Source: Candidatus Desantisbacteria bacterium CG2_30_40_21 (lineage in GTDB: Bacteria > UBA9089 > CG2-30-40-21). From it: 5,951 nucleotides of DNA. Within the stretch, counting starts at the first letter, position 1; the number at the start of each line of letters is the position of its first letter. The position numbers were made by a program, and so were the translations under genes. Shown here piece by piece: positions 5,823 to 5,951 of this stretch. Under the pieces are notes generated by a model. It did no database searches and was not told the origin of the DNA. It worked only from the letters and a program-made list of their open reading frames with translations. The DNA is taken from positions 1-5,951 of the forward strand of contig MNYI01000048.1 of the NCBI GenBank assembly GCA_001873945.1, read 5' to 3'.

Positions 5823-5851
5823 TAGACATTTTCAACATTTTATGCTATACT
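5823..5851 (+). promoter_or_regulatory. Extended -10 promoter for the right-edge gene
   Basis: TAGACA (5823-5828, one mismatch to TTGACA), a 17-base spacer and TATACT (5846-5851) preceded by TGC form a strong promoter. The 14 bases TTTTATGCTATACT are identical to the core of the promoter at 2351-2378. Transcription should start near 5858, on or next to the ATG of the following open frame. Confidence 0.7.
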
Positions 5852-5857
5852 TGAATC

Positions 5858-5951
5858 ATGGCTAATAATTCAATAAAAACTGGCGAAAAACATAAAAATG
5901 ATCTTATTAAAGAAGAAAACATGCAAGGATTTAAGCGTATTCGTAAGTTTC
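5858..5951 (+). CDS. Start of an unidentified protein, cut by the right edge
   Basis: An open frame begins at ATG 5858 and runs off the window after 31 codons (MANNSIKTGEKHKNDLIKEE, then NMQGFKRIRKF). The product is lysine-rich and hydrophilic so far and is not recognised. The start is uncertain. ATG 5858 coincides with the expected transcription start, so use of it would make a leaderless message, and it has no ribosome binding site. The in-frame ATG at 5921 has a weak AGAAG five bases upstream and would leave a leader of about 63 bases. The promoter directly upstream supports a real gene here. Nothing visible allows a function to be named. Confidence 0.5.
   Translation, partial: MANNSIKTGEKHKNDLIKEENMQGFKRIRKF

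Noticed and set aside
5620..5838. 72-codon open frame on the minus strand overlapping the nadK start
   Set aside because: It has no ribosome binding site at its ATG, overlaps the clear nadK start and its site, and has no recognisable domain. Its second half is mostly leader DNA.
1..5951. tRNA or rRNA genes, CRISPR arrays, transposase genes, toxin-antitoxin or defence genes
   Set aside because: Both strands were read for these and nothing supports any of them in this window.

Overview
The window is ordinary bacterial chromosome carrying housekeeping genes, A+T-rich (roughly 40% GC by eye), with four intact genes and the edges of two more. Nothing looks like phage, plasmid, CRISPR or a defence island. 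Bacterial-type Rho, UvrD/PcrA helicase and NAD kinase, good Shine-Dalgarno sequences and sigma-70-type promoters place it in Bacteria. The intergenic DNA is rich in short repeat-like modules: nested palindromes, ATCAGC heptads, TGTGCC direct repeats and a GGATAGCAAGGCGCGAG-type element. From memory this style is common in uncultivated or deep-branching Gram-negative lineages. No phylum can be assigned from the sequence alone.

Layout, left to right. At 1-70 on the minus strand lie a promoter and ribosome binding site for a gene that leaves the left edge. A nested palindrome follows at 170-234. A UvrD/PcrA-family helicase gene occupies 254-2125 (minus). From 2126 to 2513 is a divergent control region. 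It holds a repeat-like uvrD leader, a 9-bp dyad, an orphan ribosome binding site with a six-codon frame, a strong extended -10 promoter and a C-rich, G-poor heptad-repeat leader. On the plus strand come a small CBS-PAS sensor-like protein (2514-3182, GTG start) and then transcription terminator Rho (3277-4551), probably one transcript. Rho converges on NAD kinase (4782-5642, minus) across 230 bases of repeat-like DNA. The right end carries a second promoter almost identical in its core to the CBS-PAS/rho promoter and the first 31 codons of an unidentified plus-strand gene.

Functionally, UvrD unwinds DNA in repair, Rho ends transcription and NadK makes NADP; they are neighbours rather than one pathway. 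The least ordinary part is the unit 2351-4551. A CBS plus PAS protein with no visible output domain sits ahead of rho behind a leader whose composition resembles a Rho loading site. This suggests, but does not show, regulated or autoregulated rho expression. I found no convincing new multi-gene system.
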